Shown: piece by piece, positions 38,543-50,210 of the stretch
Layout of the letters: every line of letters begins with the position of its first letter
How positions within the stretch are numbered: the stretch's first letter is position 1
Assembly: GCF_905475345.1 (NCBI RefSeq)
Contig: NC_066586.1
Coordinates: forward strand, 3,263,501 to 3,327,500
Reading direction: 5' to 3'
Origin: Vespula vulgaris
Taxonomy: Eukaryota > Arthropoda > Insecta > Hymenoptera > Vespidae
DNA length: 64,000 bases
Position numbers and translations under genes: made by a program
Notes under the pieces: generated by a model
Told to the model about the DNA's origin: nothing
The model's database searches: none
What the model saw: only the letters and a program-made list of their open reading frames with translations

Positions 38543-41500
38543 CTCTTCTTCCTTTCTCTTCGAGCCTCCTGCTGGCCTACTCTACCCTACCCTCTTTGGA
38601 CCACCTCTTCGTCCATACACTAGTTCTAAAACTTTTGTTCACGATCCTTGCAACAAGCAGAGTATATCGATATATCGATCGGCCGGAGAAGCTAGAGGCA
38701 CGCATTGTTTTATGATATAATGGTTGGAGCGTGCAGCGTCAGCAAATAAAGGACGACATCGATCAATAATGTCAACGATCTCAACGTCGGACCGGAAAAG
38801 ACGTTGCGCGAAGTGAATCGCAACGATCGACTACGATAGTAAAGCGCGTATCTCGAGAGCTAGAATGATCGAGTTCGCCGCGTTTGCTTCGTTTGCACGA
38901 ACTTGCACGATTATTGGATTTCCTTCGTACGTGTGTAGTGCGCATGTATATATGAATGGATCTATGTATATACACAAGCAGCATTATAGTGCTTTTGTTA
39001 TCGGATAATATAGAGCTAGCGTCGATTGTTCACAAATACACGATTCGTGATTGTTCCGCAATAGGTATGTGAGTTGGTACACGTTCCCTGTTTGTAATGA
39101 ATTAATTAGTTTACGATAGAACGTAATGACTCTACATAGTGGATCGATAAAAATTCTAAGACATTTCATTATTAGGTGTATATTATATCTTAACACTATA
39201 TCTACGAGAAATTTAACCTTCACTTTCAAGATCATATATATATATTTTTTTTTAAATCAATAACGATATAAATTCACAAAATAGATTCGCAATCCACAAA
39301 ATAGAAAATCTTGTGATAAAACATCAAACACGTCACATTCATAACCATTATATTTGTAACAGTGTCGAGTGATGACTCGTAATAACGTATATACTCGAGT
39401 CTGATCTTCGATACCGGTGAGGAGCACAGGAAATATCCGAATCCGGTGAAAGTACTTTTCCGTATTCTTTCGATCACCCTATCTCCCTTTTGGCCACCGG
39501 AATTTTCCCATAGGAGTTCGTAGACGGTTTCCTGGAACCGATAGAGCGAAACGCGAAAGTCGGCTTAGTGCCCGATATAATCTCATTTCGATCCTTCCGT
39601 AATCCTCATCCCCCTTCCACCACCTTCTTCATTCTCCACCTCCTCTCTTCTCCTCTTCTCTTTCTTCTTTCCGTCTGAAGACTCCATATATACTCATACA
39701 TATAATCTCAGAACGATTCGGTAAAAGGGTGACAGTATAGTCGAACGACGAGATCACACGAATCCCTGATAGCCTTTTTTTTCGTTTTGCATACCGAACT
39801 TCTCTTTTCCTTTTCCTTTTCGCGTATTCTCCTCCTCTTCTTCCGAGAAGCTCTCAATTTCTTCGAACTCGCTTACTCGAAATCCTTTTGTAGTTTTCAT
39901 ACAATGATACCAGACATTTCGACTTTCGGTCGATGTACTAAATTTTCTTAGGTATTGCCGAAAAGGAGATAAGAATCTTTGAATGGTTGGCAGCCATCGG
40001 AGAGATGCGTTTAGAAAAGTAGAAAGTTGAAAACTAGAAAACTTTTTCTTTAACTTCGTATCAAATCCAATGTTTTTCATCAATGGGATCACCAACAGAG
40101 AACGCGTAGCTAATGCAAGAGAGGGAGAGAGAGCTAGAGAGAGATTTTATTTTTTATCATCTTATTGCTTTTGACATAGAGAGAGAAAGAAAGAGAGAGA
40201 AAAAAAGTATTTTATATCCGTATAAATTCAGGAAAACGGATGAAAATGTAGCAGGAAACATCGTAGAGAATATACACGATAAAATATCCCTTTTTTTGGG
40301 ATTAATTTATCCGCGAAACATTTTGCCATTATTGTTTTTTTTCTAATTTTTTTTTTTTTTATATATATACACTTTTCTCTTATTCAACGCGCAACGTATT
40401 GTCCGTATAGAATTCTCTGTGTTCTCGGTACTGAACTTTCTCAACTTTTGTTGCAGGGTTTATCATACGTACGCAAACTCTCGATGCTTTTCAGGAATTG
40501 TTTGCACGTTTAGTTTATATATGTACCTATCTATTCGTTAATATACGACAGATTGAAAATCTACATTTATTTCGATTTTAATAAGACGATAAAGAATTTC
40601 GAAATTTTCAAATTAATTTGCCGAGGACTTTCGTCACGTGTTTTTCACAAAAATTTAATTCTCTGGAACTGGACGAGAGTCCCCTTTCGAGCTCGATGAA
40701 CGACCGTAAATTAACAGCTATCGCAAAGAGATTTTAGGATTATAAAGAGTCGTCGAAACAATACGAATAAATTTTAATTACCAAACATATTATCCGTTTA
40801 AAGAGACACTCGAATAAATTGTGACAAATAATCCCGGTTTCGTCGCTCTCCCGTCGTTCCGACATTTATTCGACCGTTATGGAACATCCATTTGTTCATC
40901 GCGAGGGTCATTTTTTGTATTTTTTACTCTCTGGACAATATTTCGACGACATTACAACAGCAAACGTAATGACACGTCGCTCCAAACAAATTGCTTTCAT
41001 CGTATTCCACTAAATTTCATTAATCACGAATGGTCATTTTTTTCGAAGGAAGTTCTCGTTAGCGAATCCTATCCCTTCGAGTTTTCCTTCCCTCTTTTAT
41101 TTTCCTGTTCCCGAAGGAGAATATAATTGTAAAGAGATATCGTCCTCTTCTCGTCGAATCGGTCGTGCAATTTGACGGAAGTCGTTATCGTACAACTACA
41201 AGATGTCGCGAACGTGTAGAGAACTGTTCAAACCAACAGGACAAGCGAACGTCCTCGACAAATTTCAGTCGGAAATAAAAATCGCCGAGGTACGACGCGT
41301 ACAGAGGACGATGTCGTTACCTAAAAAAGGGCCCATGTTATACCGTCGAGAGAACATTCGAAAGTGCCGAAAGAGAGAAGGAGAGAGAAAGAAAAAGAAG
41401 GATAGAGAAAAATAGAGTAGGACAGAGGGAAAAAGGAGGGACTCGGTTGGTTATGGAAACAAATCACGTTGCTCTTGGAAAGAAATGCAAATACTATGCA

Positions 41501-41745
41501 GGAGAGGACGAAGGATTCGAGGATGAGATAGAACGAGAAAGAATAAGAGAGTAAGAGAAAGAGAGAAAGAGAGAAAGAGAGAGATAGTAAAGGGAAGCGA
41601 AGCGAATTCCAGAGTGGAATTTCTCCTCGTCTCTCTTTCGTTGGAAACTCGTAAACTGCGGAAACTGACCTCCGGTCAGGGAAGACGACCCTTTCGCTCT
41701 CTCTCTTTCTCTCTCCCTCTTTCACTTTCCAGTACAAGAGTATCG

Positions 41746-41785
<40 letters not shown>

Positions 41786-41786
<1 letters not shown>

Positions 41787-41953
41787 CGAGCTTGCCGCAG
41801 CGGCTTGCACCACGACTCGAGCATCACGCTCCGAAACTGCAGCCACTTTCGGAGTTATTCGTATGCGCCGAGAGCAAATTCGCGTTTTGGCATTTCCGCG
41901 CTTTCCCTCTGCGACGTGCTGCCATGCGATTCTCCGCATGGCTGAACAACCTT

Positions 41954-41984
<31 letters not shown>

Positions 41985-42160
41985 ATCTCTTATTCTCTAT
42001 CCTTCTCTTTCTCATTGCTATCCTCTTGGAAAACGCATATATATAGACGCGCGTGGAAAGGAATATGCGAGTGGCGCCTTCATTTCCAAAGTGCGCGGCG
42101 ACATCGAGCACGCGGAGAATCGCCCTCGAGATATCGCGTAGTTTCACCTTATTCCATCGT
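41786..42160. promoter_or_regulatory. GC-rich island, candidate promoter or regulatory DNA
   Basis: Between (CT)n tracts there is non-repetitive DNA much richer in G and C and in CpG than its surroundings, interrupted by a CT tract at 41951-42010. Frames are open on both strands, as expected for CpG-rich DNA, but none has motifs or a clear start. In an otherwise AT-rich window an island like this could mark a transcription start or enhancer. I see no TATA box or initiator that decides it. Confidence 0.25.
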
Positions 42161-42429
42161 AAAGCGCTACTTCGCGGACAGAAAATGACCCTCCACTTTC
42201 TTTATCTTCCTCTTCCTCTTTTTCTCTCTGACTCTCTGTCTCTCTTTATCTCCCTCTCTTTCTCTCTCTTTCTTTCTTTCTCTTTCTTTCTTCTACTTGT
42301 TCGTTCTATTCTCGAGAATGACGTTGACCTCCTTCTCGAAGCGTTTTGATATTCCTGAAATTTCTTCCTCGACATTTACGATATTCATGTACGTAAATAG
42401 GTATATATATATATGTATGTATATGTATG

Positions 42430-42474
<45 letters not shown>

Positions 42475-43424
42475 TGCTCACGTTCCTGTTTCCTGTCGTC
42501 GTTTTGACGTGAATTTATTTACGACGAATATTTTCATCGAACAATGATGTTGCCTCTCCATAAGAAAAGAAAAGTTAAATATTTCTTTTACTTTCCTTCC
42601 CTTTACTTCTTTATCCTGTTTTCTATTGATAATTCTCAATTATACATATTTAATTTCTTTTATTCTGTATATAAGACAGAGAGATTATAAATAATCTGTT
42701 TTTAATAATTTCTAAAAACATTCGATTTAAATTCTTCGAACATTTATTATATTTAAAAAAACTGTCAGTTATAATATTATTTTCAGAATGACATATCTTT
42801 CGATTGCGGAAGTAAGAATATAGAAAATAATGTTTTTAGATCTGTAGTATTCTTGATTTTTTTTCAAAATTTGCTAGATCAGCATAAGACAAACGGGAAA
42901 AATGGAAAGCGAAGAGAGAAGAAGAAGAAGGTTCCTTCAAGAAACAAAAAAAGAAAACGAGATAAAGAGAGAGCATGAACAAAAGGATAAAGAGAGAGAG
43001 AAAGAGAGAGAGAAAGAGAGAGATAAAGACGAATGGACGTGAGGTAGAAGGGAGGAAAATCGGAGATAGAGAGCGCATTGCGGAATCGGTTTTTGTTTCG
43101 TGGCTTAAAAGCAGGGAAAAATGGAAAGCGCTGCGTCGACAATGCGCGAAAGGACGACCGCCGTGCTCCCTCGGGGAACGTCAACTGGCACGTGTGTGGA
43201 CTTAATCGGACGGGAGAGAAAGAGTGAGATAGGAGAGGTGGGTTGGGGAAAATGGGGAAGGATCGACCTTGCCTATAGCCCTTTTGAACGGTCTACGGAT
43301 GTGGGCGGACGATAATCGATATCGCGTGTAACGCCACTTTTCAATCAATGCTGGGTATAGTCGTCGTTCGACGAAAGAAAATAGAAAAGGAAAAAAGAGC
43401 GAGAGAGAGAGAGAGATAGATAGA

Positions 43425-43427
<3 letters not shown>

Positions 43428-43480
<53 letters not shown>
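43428..43480. repeat. (GA)n microsatellite
   Basis: About 53 bp perfect AG dinucleotides. Confidence 0.95.
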
Positions 43481-43481
<1 letters not shown>

Positions 43482-44299
43482 AATAATATCTTTCCAAAAG
43501 GATCTTACGGCTTTTCGGCTTTCTCTCCTTTATTCTTGAATATAATAATTTTTTCATCTTTTTCTGGATTCGTTAAAAAAGAAAAAAAAGGAGAAAAAAG
43601 AAAGAAAGAATAAAGAATTTGTGAAGATTGCACTGCATTATTTCGTTAATAGCAGAATAAGTAAAGACAGATGGAAATTCTTAATAAATAAACTGACTCG
43701 TGTATCTCTTCCTATTCTATCCCTTTATTTATCTTTCTTTCTCTTTCAATTTTTAAACGAAACGCATACCATACATATCTATCTCGAATCGACCCGACTC
43801 GATTCTACTTTGTAATTCGTCCGATATCATGGAGACGCGCTCAGGGGGATAACGATATCGAAGCTTGAAAGGTATGGTCTATCTGAATACATATACCAGT
43901 ATATACAATCGTATATGTACACATACGTCAATGCGTAAAGTAGGAGATAGCGATTTCCGACAGCTCGTAAAAGAGAATTCTATGGTTTGAAGACAAAATT
44001 TGTTCGTAGGAATTGACGGAATTCACGAATTCACTTGGACGTTCCTCTTTAAAACGTTTTCTGCGTGTATCTGCTCGTGTATCTCAATGTCGGCTATCCA
44101 ACCGATAGGGAGAGTCTGCGCATTCACACACGACGAAGGCAACCATCCAGTCAGCCAGCCAGGCAGCCAGTCTACGGGCGAATATGGCTGCACTGATAGG
44201 TCTTTGACTATTTGGAATTAATTATGCAGAGCTCGTACGATCGTACCAATAACGTCGCGTTATTGCCGCTTTTAGCGAAAGCTACAGAAGGGGAAAGGA

Positions 44300-44331
<32 letters not shown>

Positions 44332-45059
44332 GGAGAGAGGGAGAAAGAGAAAGGGCAAGATAGAGAGACAGAGAGAGAAAGAGAGAGAAATGTTCGTTCA
44401 ACGAAATCGATTCTCCTCTCGGATTTCGTTTCTCCACGTTCCTCCTTCTCCCCTTTTTCTCTCGTTAATACCGAGCTTAACGAGAGCATCGTCGTCGATG
44501 AAGGCTTCGATTAAGAAAAAGAGAAGCAACTACGTTGAAAAACGGATGTGAACTAATTCGAACGCCCTACGTTAATTAACGGGAGTTAACGCGTGAGTTT
44601 TAATCGAACAAATTAGTGAATTACAAGGACTAAAAATGATCGACGTTTTTATATTTCCAAATCAGCTGTGCAACCAGAAATTGAAACGATGTAAATACTT
44701 TAACAGGACATTGTCAATAATTGAAAACATTTCATATTCTTGTATTTCATAGAAAGGAACGATAAATTAACTTCTTTTCAGTTACAAGTGAAATGGCATA
44801 CGTACGTAATCAATTCAATTTGTAATATAGAGATGGTAATAAAATGAAGAACAAATTTATATCACGTTTGTAAACTCGATCGATTATCCGAGAATAATCC
44901 TATCTCAGGAAGACAAAGAAACTCGAAACACAAGGTATTCACAAAATCACGTTCAAATCGATGCTCTTTTGTCTTTTTCCCTCTTATCCTCTTTCCTCCA
45001 GCTTTCCCACCGAGCGATTCGCAAGTTGAATCGAAATTGGCTCCCTCCTGGCTGTACAC

Positions 45060-45480
45060 GTTGATTGAGTCATTAGTACCCTCGCGAGTTTTAGTCCGTT
45101 CTACCGATGCGGTGCGGCATGGTGCGGTGCGATGCGATGCGGTGCAGTGAGGTGTGGTGCGGTACGTTGCGACACGCCGCGTACGCAGGGATATAACGGT
45201 AATTTTAGCCGGCACGTACCGCCTGCAGCACCGCCATTCCACTTACAACACGACACGCTTCGAGAGGGTCGCCGGGTGGATGGGTGGTGGTGCTGGAAGA
45301 GAGGTGGGGAGAAGGATGCCAGGGGAGATGCCAGGGGCTGATTATTATCGTGATTATCATAATTACGATAATTACGTTACTTTTGCGTTCGCAATATAGA
45401 CTCGCGAGAGCTGGGAGTGGAAGCTGGCATGGATCGTATTGGTAGTGGGGTGTCACGTGCCATAGAGAGGAGAACTATGA
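45060..45480. promoter_or_regulatory. GC-rich island with GCGGT-type repeat, candidate 5' untranslated exon or promoter
   Basis: Positions 45105-45170 are an imperfect tandem array built from GCGGT and GCGAT. It is followed by GC-rich unique DNA. On the minus strand a donor-like GTAAGT lies at 45245-45240, preceded by over 100 nt of GC-rich DNA without ATG. This would suit a 5' untranslated exon of the cysteine-rich gene, but no link to it can be shown from the sequence. On the plus strand the region is open in more than one frame. Confidence 0.2.
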
Positions 45481-45830
45481 GTGGGGATAGAAAAGAGAGA
45501 CGCGTTGTCTCCGCACATAACGCACCCAACCCACCGTGTCTTTCCTATTTTCTACGTTCTACTTATGCTTTATCTCCCATAGGCGACGACTTCCCATAAA
45601 TCCAAGACGTGAGCGCACTACGGATGGTGTCGCGCCTGTCGAGAAAATAGAATAAAATTCTATAATGTACTCGTTGGTAACTCGTTCGCCGTTACTTCGT
45701 TATACCGAAGCACGAAAAATGCACTCTACTCGAGAGGCCGAATAAGAAAGAGAGACAGAATTGGAATGTGTCGAGCTTCTTTCTTCGCGAATATTATTCC
45801 TCCTTTTCTATTCGAACTGTTCGAAAAGAG

Positions 45831-45837
<7 letters not shown>

Positions 45838-45904
<67 letters not shown>
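45838..45904. repeat. (GA)n microsatellite, longest in the window
   Basis: About 67 bp perfect AG dinucleotides. Confidence 0.95.
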
Positions 45905-45909
<5 letters not shown>

Positions 45910-47216
45910 TATCGTATGAAAAATAATATATTTAACAAGTTTCTTCTAAAATTACGAATTATAAAATTATCACTACCGTAATGTTCGAGCAACAAATTTC
46001 CAATTGACTTTTCAAAATACAATTTCTCAGTGCGAGATTTTTAAAGGGAACAGAATCACGATATGAAATCGAAAAGTTGCATCGTTAACGGAAACGACAA
46101 TAGAGTTGTTGCGAATATTCGCTGCTAGTGAAGACATTAAGAAAAGCTCCATGCGTATTCTGCGCGTATGGGGTTGGATTTAATCTGTATCCTCGGACGA
46201 TCGTATGTAGTTAGATACATAAACACATATACATACATACAAAGTTATTTTCGCAGGTGTGGCATAGAAAGAAGGAATGGAAAGAGGGTCGAATACCTAT
46301 CTACTAGCTCGAGGCTAACGCTCGCAGGCAACGTACTCGATTCGGCTAACGAGCGTCCAGATAAAACTACGAAAACGTCGTCAGGATTAATTAAATAATT
46401 AAAGCGCGTAATTATCTCTGAGTGCACGGCCAGCCGAACCGCCTACGTGGCCGGACGTCAAATCGTAGGAAGCTCGGAATGTATGGGCGCGCATATAACG
46501 CCCGCTAGATTAGATGCTTTCGTAAAATTTAGTGCACGCGTTATTTTGGAGCACCGTATTCCACGGGAAAATGGGATGTGTATCCTCGAGCAACACGGAT
46601 ATAATCGCCTTCCTCTTTGCTCGTATTATTAAAAACAGAGAAGAGATATAATAATTCGATATTAATTTTCCTCTTCTAAATGTACGTTCGCTCACCGAAA
46701 AGTAATTCGCTGTTGTATCTCTCTCTCTCTCTCTCTCTCCCCCTCTCTCTCTTTCTCTTACACGCATAGGTTGCTATCCAATGCTCTCACCATCGTCGGG
46801 AAATAATAATAACTTTTTATCCGGCGATCTGTATTTTACGAAAATAAATCGGACGTCGTCGGTTGCGCGCGAAATTCGTTAATTTCGACCGTTCGAATTA
46901 TTTTCCTCGGTACATACTACCTACTACCTACCTATATTCTGATTAAAGCGCAGGAATTACACGGACGTCGCGTACGATTTTCCGCGTACGCGTTGATTAA
47001 TCGGAAAATAAACGATCGTTTTTAACGATTTAACGCGAAAGGATTTCGGTCATCTTTCGTAGAGGTGGCAATTGTCGATCTCGCGTTTCACCAGAAAATA
47101 TAATGGTAGACAGATCTTTTCGCTTGATTAGCGATTTAATTAAAGATTGTAATGAGCATCCAACAATAGAGGGAGATTTATCACGCACATGAATATGGAA
47201 CCTTTACAGCTTATTA

Positions 47217-47266
<50 letters not shown>

Positions 47267-48017
47267 TATCCCCCTCTCGTACTTACCTATTATACATGTA
47301 CAGCTTAAATAAGATTCAAGTCGTTTTCCTTGAAACGCAAAGCGAACCCACTTAGCATCAAATTTAATGCGGCTACCTCATTTTGAATTACAAAGCGCAC
47401 GCTGCGCAGACCTCCGTCGTAATTTTAAATTCGTACTTACATTAATCGGAACGAATAAAAATCGCGTCCTCACGGAAAACGTTTTCGCACTGGTAATAGT
47501 TTCTAGTCTCTAGAAAAGTAAGTCGGTGTTCTTTCGTGAACGCGGAAAAGGGAATGAAAACGTTTTTATTAGTCGTACTTCGTCTCTTTTCTTCTTTGAG
47601 ACATCTAACGGAATGGTATAATGTTGATAAGGATCCAACGAGTTTCTTCAACGAATCCATTTTCTTCTTATCTGTAATCATCTCTTGTAACAAAAAAGAA
47701 AAATAAAGAAAGAAATAGTGAGTGTAATCGATACGAGTAATAATCTCATTATCGTTCATCCAGTCTCGGCGGTCGTTTCTTCTCTGGCTTGTCCCTTTTC
47801 ACTTACCGACTCTCGACTTCCGAATCCCGAGAGGCTAAAGAGAGAAATGGTGAAGGCTGCTAGTTAACGTTCATAGGGGATTGATATATTTAAGTGGGAA
47901 GTAGACAGAAAGGAGAAGGATGGACGTGCGTTCCAGAAAGCGTCCTGCATCCTTTCCCCCTAGGGACATTGTCGTGACTGCTTTTTGCTCTGGATATCGA
48001 AAAAGATTGAAAGAGAA

Positions 48018-48065
<48 letters not shown>

Positions 48066-48412
48066 GGAAGATAGAGAATAAAAATTCCCTTCATGCGCAG
48101 TCACTACAATCACAAGCCATATATCGATTTGCAACGATGAGGAATGAGGGAGGGTGGAAACTAAAGAGAAAGGAGAAGTAGAAATTGAAAGACGAAGAAA
48201 AAAGGGTGGAAGAGCTATAAGGGTAGGGAAAGGGAAAACGTCCAGATTGTGAAAGTCTCAAGGGAACAGAAAGGGATCGAGCGTGTGGTGAGAAGGTGCC
48301 ACGCGCTAAGTGATAGATCTCGACGACTAACGCGACTTTCTTCGTTTCGATCTCCATATCTCGATCACCTCCCTTGATCTATCGACCTTTCGAAAACACT
48401 CTATCGAAGAGA

Positions 48413-48420
<8 letters not shown>

Positions 48421-48462
<42 letters not shown>
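48421..48462. repeat. (GA)n microsatellite
   Basis: About 42 bp perfect run; a similar one is at 48026-48062. Confidence 0.95.
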
Positions 48463-48465
<3 letters not shown>

Positions 48466-49114
48466 AGGCGGGGGGATAAACTAAGACACATCGCTTTCTA
48501 GCGAGACATGTGTGTTCCTTTAAACTTCTACCTTCTTTCCATCGTATTTCTACCTTTTCGGCGTTATTTTTATTTTCGAGTTGGTTGCCTTCGTTTCTTT
48601 TACTGATATCGAATCGATCTTGAAGGGGCCAATCTCTCTTTCTTTTTCTTTTTCACGTGCGATCGAGTGTACGAATGAAGCTAAATCGTGAGTTAGAGAG
48701 CTCGAAAGTAGCTATCGATTTTACTACCAATCGTAAATATAAGAGAAGATTGTTCTAGACAGAACGGAGTGTCTTTATCACGAATTTTGTTATTTTTTTT
48801 GTATGTGTTTTGCTGATATTCATGATGACTGTACTGCGACCTCAATAGAAAAGTAATTCAATAAGATAAAAGAAATGTAGAGCTTAGATATAACTATGCG
48901 AAGAAACATTAAAATATATAGTGTGGATACATTACGAAAGTTTACATATTGTTTAAACTCTTAGATTACCGAATAAAATTATGAAAATTTTATTCTATAT
49001 TAAAAACACTGATTTTTTTGAAAATGAAGTTTATATATATGAGTCGTACGTATCGATTACTCTACAAGATATCGACAAAATTGATCTTATTATACCGATA
49101 GTATTTAATTATAT

Positions 49115-49480
49115 AAATAAAAAGAGGGTATTTTTCTCTTTAAAATGGTTTTTATTGCATGTTTCTACGACTTTTCGTTCCCGAGATATCGTCAATTTAA
49201 TATTGCCATTCATATTTTCTATAGTACAGCTGTTCGTAGTAAACGTAGTAAACGTAGTAGTAGTAACATAAGAATTGTTTTCATTGGTCGGTAAAAGTAG
49301 ATCACGTAAATTCTTGGAATTTATGTAGGTCAGTGTGTCAATATACTTCATTCAAGAAATTATATAGGTCAATATCCTATACTTGTCAAATAAAAAATAT
49401 TTACATGAGAATATCTCCGGAACTAAAAATCGTAGAGACTTCAAACAACAACCATTTTAAAGAATAAACTTTTCTCTTTC
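49115..49480. repeat. Imperfect inverted repeat, about 75 bp arms
   Basis: The left arm (about 49130-49210) and the reverse complement of the right arm (about 49395-49475) share long blocks such as TTTAAAATGGTT, TCTACGA, GTTCC and GAGATAT in the same order, with about 185 bp between them. Conceptual translations of both arms therefore both contain a Ser-Leu-Lys-Trp...Val-Ser-Thr pattern, but these are short frames with no start context and I do not call them genes. It is probably a fold-back or non-autonomous transposable element, or two copies inserted in opposite directions. Confidence 0.75.
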
Positions 49481-49494
49481 TTCTTGCAATATTA

Positions 49495-50210
49495 TTAACA
49501 ATTATATCACGATTTGTTATAAACAATTTGTTAAAAATAATTTCTATGACAATTTCTTTTACAAACAAATACCACATATACTTAATTTGTGCACATATAT
49601 ATATAGATATATGCATTTAACAATTTGTTATAAACAATTTATTATAAACCATTTGTTATAAACAATTTGTTATAAATAATTGTTATAACAACAAATTAGT
49701 TTTTCCCAATAGCACATAGGCCTTGTTTATACATATAGATATGTATTTAGCAATTTGTTACAAACAATTTGTTATAAACAATTTGTTATAAATAATTTGT
49801 TATAAACAATTTGTTATAAATAATTGTTACAACAAAAAAATTGTTTAGTCATTATCGCATAGGCCGAGCATATACATATAGGTATGCATTTAGCAATTTG
49901 TTATAAACAATTTGTTATAAACAATTTGTTATAAATAATTAAACAAAATTATTTTTTTAACAAATATCGCACAGGCCGTGCATATATGCACACGAATAGG
50001 TATACATTCACCAATTTGTTATAAACAATTTGTTATAAACAATTTGTTATAAACAATTTGTTACAAATAATTTTTATTAGACTTTTTTTTAAGTAATACA
50101 GTACAGCTTATGCATATATGTAATATATGTAATAGACATATGCAATTATAATTTATTATAAACAATTTGTTACAAAAAATTTGTTATAAAAAATTAAAAA
50201 AAAATTTTTT
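49495..50210. repeat. Nested tandem repeat: 14-bp unit within about 130-bp higher-order units
   Basis: The basic unit is AACAATTTGTTATA, repeated two to six times in a block. The blocks are separated by linkers of about 50-70 bp that are themselves related (several contain ATAGGCC or CAGGCC, CATATA and ATGCATTTAG). Block starts fall near 49612, 49750, 49893, 50012 and 50150, so the higher-order period is about 120-143 bp. A degenerate first block lies at 49512-49535. The right edge passes into A- and T-runs. Confidence 0.9.

Larger units (their letters stand above)
21690..41700. other. Probable first intron or intergenic DNA, no gene recognised
   Basis: Twenty kilobases upstream of the first visible exon. 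I looked on the minus strand for an exon with Met, signal peptide and a donor leaving one base, and found none convincing. The content is AT-rich DNA with microsatellites at 23351-23398 (AT), 23524-23553 (TTC), 24970-25018 (CT), 25711-25737 (AT), 28208-28246 (GA), 30300-30322 (GA), 33564-33591 (GA), 37763-37814 (GA) and 38509-38538 (CT). GC-richer stretches lie at 22040-22400 and 25040-25390. A local duplication at 26011/26578 is given separately. Confidence 0.55.
42161..49100. other. Non-coding stretch with islands and microsatellites
   Basis: Holds (AT)n at 42429-42470, (GA)n at 43428-43480 and 45838-45904 (the longest pure GA run in the window, about 67 bp), (CT)n at 47225-47258, and (GA)n at 48026-48062 and 48421-48462. 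A GC-rich stretch at 45060-45480 is given separately. The stretch 46270-46560 is not repetitive and moderately GC-rich, without a supported gene. Confidence 0.55.

Noticed and set aside
47807..47834. A 28-nt segment between AG and GTAAGT on the minus strand, as a tiny untranslated exon
   Set aside because: Splice-site-like ends alone are expected by chance at this rate; nothing ties it to the gene.
49512..50200. CRISPR-like array
   Set aside because: The unit is 14 bp and mostly contiguous, linkers are related to each other, and the genome is clearly eukaryotic.
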